Below, piece by piece: positions 12,890-21,800 of a stretch of DNA of 64,000 bases (positions are counted from its first letter, which is position 1; every line of letters begins with the position of its first letter). The stretch spans positions 12,485,139-12,549,138 of the forward strand of contig OY978529.1 in assembly GCA_963854835.1 (NCBI GenBank), in the 5' to 3' direction. Made by a program: the position numbers and the translations under genes. Under the pieces are notes generated by a model. The model was not told the DNA's origin, did no database searches, and saw nothing but the letters and a program-made list of their open reading frames with translations. This DNA is from Megamerina dolium (taxonomy: Eukaryota; Arthropoda; Insecta; Diptera; Megamerinidae).

Positions 12890-15800
12890 ACGAACTGTGA
12901 ATGTCAATTTACAAGTTTCTGATAGTTTTCAGTTCATGTACTTCTTGTCATCTGTCACTCATATCGAGAGTGACAGATGACAGAAATTGATGGTGATAGT
13001 AATGTAAGTGAGCAGACCTAATAAAAAAGCAATCAGCCGTTTAGTTAATCCGCAATACTGCCGTCTGTCAGGTTAAAATTTTATTCGGATTAAGTGCGCC
13101 GGTAATCGGGATTACCGCTGCCGTCTATCTAGGCTATTACGCCAAAAGAAAACGTTTTATTGGGTAGTAATATGAATAGCAACAATAATAACATAAATCA
13201 TAAAAACGAAAGCAGATGTTCCAGTAAAATTGCTTTTTAATTTCGCTATATTTGCAGATATGTTGAGAAGTTAATTTTTTATTTGTAATTTTTTTTACAA
13301 TCAACGTTGCCTTTTTATTTCTTCTCTTGAATTTTTATGCCATCCTTTTAGAGCATCTGCAAGCAGTGCAAGTACCTCAGTACCATATTCCCGACAAAGC
13401 ATGCATATACAAGAAATACCGCCTTTTCGAAAAAAATCGAATGATTCAACTGATCACACTGGTAGTAGTGCTAGCAGTAGTCCACAACGATCCCGCCAAC
13501 TTATCTCAACAACACCACCGCAATTCCACACTCCAAGTATACCAGAAATTCCACCATATAAACCACATAGAACATCGACAGAAATTACTCCACATTTGCA
13601 AGCAAGCGTAAGAAATTTAACATTTGTACCTATTATACATATAGCATTACGTATATATTGTACATAGAGCAAAACGCCCCTGCATTTTATATCACTGACC
13701 AATTTTATTTGTTTGTATAAATAAACAAAAAAAATAATGTGCATTTATAGCTGCAATTTAGTTTCTTTTTCTATTCCTATTATAAATACACACATATATC
13801 TATGCGGATGAATATTTGACAACGACAATTTGTTCAAGTTACATCGGATATTCATACCCATTGTTATTTTATTCACATGTTCACAAATGCATAATTCTGA
13901 AATTATGTACATGAGCAATAATCACTTGTTAAACAGATTTTGAGACAATTAAAAATTCTATATTTAATGAAATTTCATATATAGGAAAAATTATCCATCA
14001 CAACACTACATAAATCACATGCACCTGAGTGGATGTCACGTTTGAAAGTCAGCGACAATATAAATTTACATAGAAGCACAGATTGTATAGCGAAGGTATT
14101 TTTTGTAATATTTCTGCAAAAATCTTAAGTGTTTTTGGTATAACTGTTATTGTTCTATGAAATTTAAATCGAAAATTAAGTCATAAATTAACCGTGCTTA
14201 CAAGTAGTTTGCCTAGAACATGCTAACTGCACAAACTTGGTTCTTACATTGTTAAGAGCAGCGGTAAAATTTATTGGTCTTGAATTTGGTTAATTTTTTT
14301 AATTGTTTTGTTAAGCGATTTAGCGTGAATTATGTATTATTGGCAAACAAATAAGTATTTCCAGAAGTTTAAAAAATTAATTTTTATTTTATCAGAATAT
14401 ACTCTAAGGTAAGTACTTTAAAGGTGTGGGTGGCTTAGCTCAGTTGGTTACTTAGTGCATTGGCCTTATGTGCATGAGTCGTGAGTTCAATTTTTCTTTC
14501 AAACCGTACTCACCTGTCGAGAACAATTCGATTGACAATTTTTTCAACAATAGCAGGCTATTGCCTTGAAAAAGTTGTTGCGTTTTCTATTTCAAATTGG
14601 TTTTTATATATTCGAAATTTTTTTTTATACGTACAACTTTTTACGTTATTTCGTGCACCCTTTTACGCTGTCACTACAACTGCTTGTTGTAGCAATGGTT
14701 TTTCTCTTTTTATTTTGTTAATTAGGAAGAGGAAGAGACAAATAATACTTCGACATCTTGTTTGGTGTTTTGGAAATTTGTTCTGTTTGGTAATTTTTTC
14801 GCCCTAAGGCCAATACACATCTTGTTATTTCTCGCAATCTGAAGAAAATTATCTGTAATCTCGAAAGTTTTAACTACAATATTATTCTATTACAATTAGC
14901 AAAGCATCGCCAAAGTTGATTCAAATTGTCTCTTTGAAGCTACTAATTAAGAGTAATCTGGCAAGCTTTCAAAAGTTTGTCAGCTCCCATTGCTGAATTT
15001 TGCACATCACTAAATATCTGTAAGCGCGCTTTTACTTTTGTATTTTGTAATTTTAATGAAAAGTTCAACACAGAATTGTAGCGGTAGACGGATATTTTTA
15101 CCGTCCAGCGGCGACAGCACAAATGATCTGTCTTTCATTTAAATTAATTTCAGTTTTATATTTGAAAAAGTACTGAAAGTTATATGGGTGCCGTAGCTCA
15201 GTGCCTAGTGTGTTGGCCTTCTGATCTGTAGGTCGTGGATTCAATCCCCGGCTGAAACATAACAAATTTCATAAGGAAAATAATTTTCTTTCAAGCAGTA
15301 CCCACTTGTCGGCAACAATTGCCAATTCTTCGACAGAAAAGCTCAGAAACCGTGATGTCGCAAGAGTTCTACCGTTCGGAGCCAGCTAAAATAAGTGGGT
15401 CCCTTCTAATACTGTCCAAAAAGTAACACACACAACAATAATGGAAGAGAAGCTCGGCCAAAGAGCCCTTTGGGGCTTTAAGTGACACGTATTTTTTTTA
15501 TAGTTGTATGTTCAGCAGCCCTATCCCAATTGACTTTTTCGGTTAAGCTCTTTAGCTAAAATCGACACAAATATAAAAATCGTTTAACATTTCTCACTAT
15601 ATAAAAAGCCCCGCAGTGGCGGATAAAAATAAAAAATTATACGAAGAGTTTTTACATCAGAATCGCATTTTCTCATAAACTCCAACAAATGGCGAATCAT
15701 TTATTTTTAGAGCTTAAGCGAAGAAGATGGAATTTTTGGCTGTGGCAACACTGATACCGATGATAGCAAGGAGATGTGTGTCATCAGCAAACTTTTATGT

Positions 15801-18800
15801 ATATGAGAGCTGATGGGAAAGAGATAAATATAACAAATAGTAAATTTAAAAAGAATAGCAAAGCTTTAAAAAATAACTTTAATAAAACGCACATTTTAGA
15901 ACCAATAAAATCTTTCATTGCAAATAAAAATATTGCTGAATAAATTTTACATTCAATTTAGAACACAGAGAATATTTAAAACATGCTCACACTGGTTTCT
16001 CTTTTGCCGTTGCCGGCCGTTGCTGGCGGCGACGATGATTTTCTTACAGCATAAAGGCATAAATATTTGTTTGTTGTTACTATACATTTGTCACGCGGGA
16101 GTTGATCTCACAACCTACTGCTCGTACACAGAAGCCAGAGTACTAATCAACTGAGCTGCGACACCATCGAATAAACAATCTCAATATGATTTCAATTCAT
16201 TCATCATCTTACAGTAAGTCTTTCGAAACAAATTCGAAAAAAATTGCAATAAATCATTCCATAGAAACGGCACCGCTATTCAAAGTCGAGTAAATTGCAT
16301 TAAAAAAAGAAAAGAAACATCAATACAATTTTGTTTTTTAATATAATTACTTTTTGTTGAATAAGAATAGATCTAAAAAAAAAATAATTTTTTATACAAT
16401 GATTGCAATTCTTAATTAAAGTTGATCGAAAAAGAACACTTTAAAGCATAGGCGGCCAAGAGTTGCACAGTGTGCAGTTTGCCTTCGTATTTTCACACAA
16501 ACGATAACGATGTGTAAGCACGATGTTATGCTTTCGCTTCTCAGTTGCTGTTTGACGAAGCCAGAATGATGCGCATGTTTGAAAGCAACAATATAGAAGC
16601 ACTCGCTTTGACACACACACACACTAATGCAAATGTGTTAGTATTCGTGTGGCCGGCATTGCTTTAAGGGGTACTTACACCTTGTAAGCCAATTTTGGAG
16701 CTAGTTTCTGACAATTTATTGTAAAGAAACTAGAAAAGGTTTTCATTTGAATTTTTTCTTATTTATTAGTAGATAGAATACCGCACATGATTTTGTTTCC
16801 ATAGTCATGTTGACTTACAAGACCTTGTGATGACATTGCGCGCCCCTCAAAAGTGAAAGGTCAAACGGTGTACATGATTAGATCGACCCTAGTTATCTGA
16901 AATCAAAAATCCAAGAAGACTTACAATTATTGTTACATTAGTGAGGTACCGATCGTTCACTTGTTCAAAATTTCGATTTTTCACAAAATGGCGGGTATTT
17001 TTTCACAAAATTCATTTTCGTACTATGTTTTTTGTCTTATGTAAAACTGTCAAAATGCAGTAAATCGAAATTTCTTAAAAATGAACGATCGGGACCTTGC
17101 TAAGTGTTTTCTGAAAAAAATTAAAAAAAAATTAATCCGATACGTTGATTTGTTCTCTCGTAATCGTGTACACCAGTTTGAAAAATTAAAGTTTCGGAAA
17201 ACCGCGTTCAAAGTTTCAGAAAAGTACAACATTTGAATCATGAGAGTTAGGATTAATCTGGATTAATCTCCAATGCCTGGTCCATAAATCGAATCCTTTT
17301 ACAGGCTGATTTATAAGACCCTTTAGATCAGAAAAATGTAAAAAAAAAATTGATTTTTTGAAAGTGACAAGGTGTAAGTCCCCCTTGAGATAAAAATGTT
17401 TAACTTCAGAGGACTTGAAACAATATAGTTCTGCTTTAATTCCTTTTGCATGCTAAAGTACCCACCTTTAGCTTTCAGTAAATATTTCAGCGGTTTTCGA
17501 ATCTTCCTGGGTAAAAATGCGATTTGAAAAAAGTCCACAAATTCAGTTTTCATTACAAATTCGGCAGTTATACAGTGTATTTAAACGAGAGGTGTCATTT
17601 TGAATTAAAAAAAAAAAGACGCAATATTTTTGTTAAAAGAGCTGATAATTTAATTTTATCCAAAGTACAAACTTTGAGGTTAGTAATGTAACAAAATATC
17701 TGCAAAGTGTCCGCCACGACTCTTCTTGCTTATGGCCATTCTTTTGATGAAAAATTTCAACGCATTTTCGCACTGAGTACTTCAATATTTGCTGGAGCAT
17801 TCGCATAGAAAGACGTCTAATGGCGTTACGTCGCACGGTCTTGGCACCCACTCAAAGTCTCCATCTCGAGAAATCACACGTCCAGAAATTTTTTCACGCA
17901 ATAGAGTCGTTCCACCAGCTGTATGGCATGTGGCGCCGTCTTGCTGATAATAAACGTCTACCACGTCTATAGCATCAATTTCAGGCCGAAAATTCGGTAA
18001 ACATTGTTCGCAATTCATTCACTAAAACGGTCGCACCAGCATAATTTTCGAAAATATATCGCCCAATGATACCACCACTCCAAAAATCGCACAAAACTGT
18101 CACTCCTTGTGGATGAAAAGGTTTTTCGATCATTTCTCTTGGGCTTTCGGAGCCCCAGATGAGACAGTTTTGCTTATTCATGTACCCAGACAGATGAAAA
18201 TTAGCCTCATTACTCAGAAAAATTTTGTTTGAGAAATCATCTTTTTCATTATTTCAATGCGTTGTGGGAGTCTGCAGTTCTTCTTTGTGAAATGTCAACG
18301 AATGACACTTGTGTGATGACACCTAAAAAAATAATGGGAAATTTAAAACGACACCTCTTTTTGAAATACCTTGTATGTATATTGTAACAAAGATAGATAG
18401 CATACTTTCAGAATTTTAATTGATTAACGTCACACAAATACCTTTTGCTTATGTTGACATTAAATAGATTGCCCAAATAAATATAAATAATCACCTTCAA
18501 GATTTTTGTTTTGTTATAATTACAATTTTCGTAATGGTATACGCGCAAAGGTACCTGGGAGTTTCGAACTGCAAATCCCACATAAAAAGGGGTACCTTTA
18601 TTGGAATAACAAATTTACGCCATTTTAGTAAGGGAAAATATCAAAATCAAACTGCTCGTTTGGCACCCGCACGTTATTAAAAACGTCAAAAATCAAGTTT
18701 TAAAAACTGATTTATGACAAAAGTATAGAATAACTTCTTCGATCTAGGTTCACTCGTTGTTTGGGGGTTGGAAGAACTGTGCACTGTGCACTGCATAACA

Positions 18801-21800
18801 AAGCTTATCTCTGAGAAAGGTGTTACTTTGTATTTTCTGGGGCTGTATTGGCATAATTCACTTCGAGTATTGAAAAAGAGTGCCCAGACACCGAAACTTA
18901 CACAGCAAAACCCAAAGGATTTCCATTGGAAGTTTTACCATACACGCCGTTCTCACCACATTTTACTTGGAATATAAAATTAAATTCTGTAGATGATGTA
19001 ATGAGACCTTAAGACACATTTTTTCTGCGTGATTTAGATTTCAAAATGATTTCGATATAATTTGTTACGTATAAATACCAGCTTAATGAAAACAAAATAT
19101 AAAGTTGGATGAAAACCGAAGAGCATATACTAGGATACTAGCTGTGGTCTAGCAGCCTAATTTTATCTAGTATTTTTCTTGAGGCAATTACTTCATTTGG
19201 ACGATATTTCCTACATAGATGACTGAAATTTAATAAATAACACATTTAAATGAGAAAATATCAAATATATATTTTTAATATTGGATCTATAACTTAATTC
19301 ATGCGGTTTTTTTTTTTTCAAAATTTGTATATTTATCTAAGAAAAACATGTGCAATAGTATTATTCAAAGTATTGCCCATCTGAAGCTATGACCTTTTCC
19401 CATCTTTCTGGCAATTTGTAGATTCCATCCCAAAAGAACTGCGCCGACTTGGCTGCCAAGAATGAATCAAGCCAATTTTTAATACATTTTTTTTATGTGA
19501 ATCTTATTCCAGTGAGGGCGTTCTGCATCGATCGGAATAAATGGTAGTCGGACGAGGCAAAGTCTGGGCTAGTCTGGGAGTCAAAACTTCCCAGCCGCTG
19601 TTTTCCAACTAGTTTTTGACCGGTGTTGCAACATGAGGCCGAGCGTTGTCATGATGGAAAATTATGGACTCATGTCTGGTCGCATATTCCGGGCGTTTCT
19701 CGACTATTGCTCTCTTCAAACGGATTAATTGTGTTCGGTAGCGTTCTCCATTGATGGTTTCACCCGATTTTAGCAGCACACCCTTCTGATCCCATCAAAT
19801 ACAGAGCATTACCTCCGCGCCATGGATATTTGGCTTTGCCGTTGATTTGGCTGGTTGGCCTGGTTTCACATATGAACATATGATTTTTTGCGCTTCGAGT
19901 TGTCATAATGGATCCACTTTTCATCACCAGTAACAATCCGATGAAAAAATGACTTCTTTTTGTGGCGTTCCAGCAGCATTTCGCACATGCAAAATCGCCT
20001 TTCAAGCTCTCTTGGCTTCAGTTCATGTGGCACCCAATTTCCTTGCTTTTGAATATATCCGGCTGCTTTTCAACGTATTGAAATGGCTGCTTGAGTGACT
20101 CCCAAAGATTCTGCAAGCTCTCCTTGTGTTTGGCAACAATCTTCATCGAGTAATGCTTCCAGTTCTTCATATTCAAACTTTTTTGGCTGCCCAGGGCGTT
20201 CTTCGTCTTCCAAGCCAAAATTACCACTTTTAAATCGTACAAACCACATTTGGCACGTTCGCTCAGCTAGAGCATGTTCACCATAAACTTCCACCAAAAT
20301 ACGATGACTTTCGGCAGCAGTTTTCTTCATATTAAAGTAATGAAGAAAAACTCTCCGCAAAAACACTTTCAGGCACAAAGTTCGACATATTTGAGTGAAA
20401 AAAAAATATTGTTGTTTATACTTCAAATGAATGACATATACTGAGAAAGACGCACAATGACAGTAGCTTTCCAACGCATGTTCGGAATATTAGAACGATG
20501 GAATAATAATCAAGTTACGCCATCCCTTAGCAAACCGCACGAATTAATAATACTAAATTACTACACTGAAGTTAAATCAAATTGCATGTCTTGTTTAAGA
20601 TTTTACATATGCTTTCTATGAGTCCCTTAGAAGATAATGTGAAATACTATTACTTTTATATATTGTAATCTGACGAATAATTTATTTTTAATTAATAACA
20701 TTTAAGAAAAGCATGCACAAAATATTTGTATGTAATGGACTTAATCACATTATCTTTTGAGCGGCTTATATTACTGTTTATTGATTGACTCCTCGTAAAT
20801 AGTATTCTACAGGAAGCATTTCTTTCAAATCAAAGTAAAATAAAATCATATTTGATACAGTTAAAACGAGGAAAAAAATCAAAATACCATTTAGGAGTGG
20901 TCAATCAATGGCCAGCGATATATATCTCTATGTGCTTTATATTTATTTATGTTAATTGTGGAATAATGTTTTATTGAAACAATGATATTAAATAAAAAAC
21001 GTAGACTTAATTTGCCTCTTCCTAAAATATACACTAAATTGCCATGGAAAGGAACTAACAAGTAATTCAGATGCATCAGAAATTCTAAAGCCGGCGCCAT
21101 CTTGGAGCAATATTACTATGAAATCTACATCACAACAAATAGCCGCTTCATCATCGTCATTTTCCACAGAAGTTACCAGCACACAAGATTTGGGAGTCAA
21201 TGTAGGAAAATCATCAGAAAACTCTGCTCGTACTACATCTAAAACCAGTTGTGTCGCTACTTTAAATCAGGAACACGTAGATAAGGAGAAATTCCCATCA
21301 CTGAAATCACAGAATACCGGCAACAACTCGACATCACATGTTGAAGTTACGGAAGACCAGGTTAAAGGTAAGAGATACTTCAAAATTATTAAAATTAAAA
21401 TTTATAAGACGTGCCCTTAATGTCGAAAATTGCTTGCGAATGTTATTTCAATTTTTTGTTGGCATTTATGTCGAAATGTTATTTCGTGAGAGGCATTCGG
21501 CCAAGGCATAGGCATTACATTTCCTTATATACTTACATCAATCTACTGCACAATCCGTAGTACTATTGCAATCAAGTAATTTGTGGATGATATGCATCTC
21601 GATTGAGGGACTGGGAGACGTCACATTCTTTAATGTGATTCGCATTCTTTAATTTGCAGTGATACGACTTGTCTGTAAATAAATCGTAAATTTCTTTCAG
21701 GAAAGCTTGTTTTAGATTTCAAAATGATTTCAATATAATTTGTTACGTATAAATACCAGCTTGATAAAAACAAAATATAAAGTTGGATAAAAACTGAAAG

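Noticed and set aside
13327..13667. Two overlapping plus-strand frames in this interval as separate genes
   Set aside because: Only the frame containing SASSSPQRSRQ splices in phase with exons at 8,845 and 13,985; the other is a shadow.
15186..15260. tRNA gene suggested by box-A and box-B sequences (also at 5,793, 14,427, 16,167, 22,170 and 44,095)
   Set aside because: No closed acceptor stem, and the same head is attached to the same non-tRNA body at several sites: these are SINE heads.
21118..21420. Independent 100-residue Ser/Thr-rich gene
   Set aside because: It is an anoctamin exon: the phase matches neighbours and a GT donor lies at 21,368.
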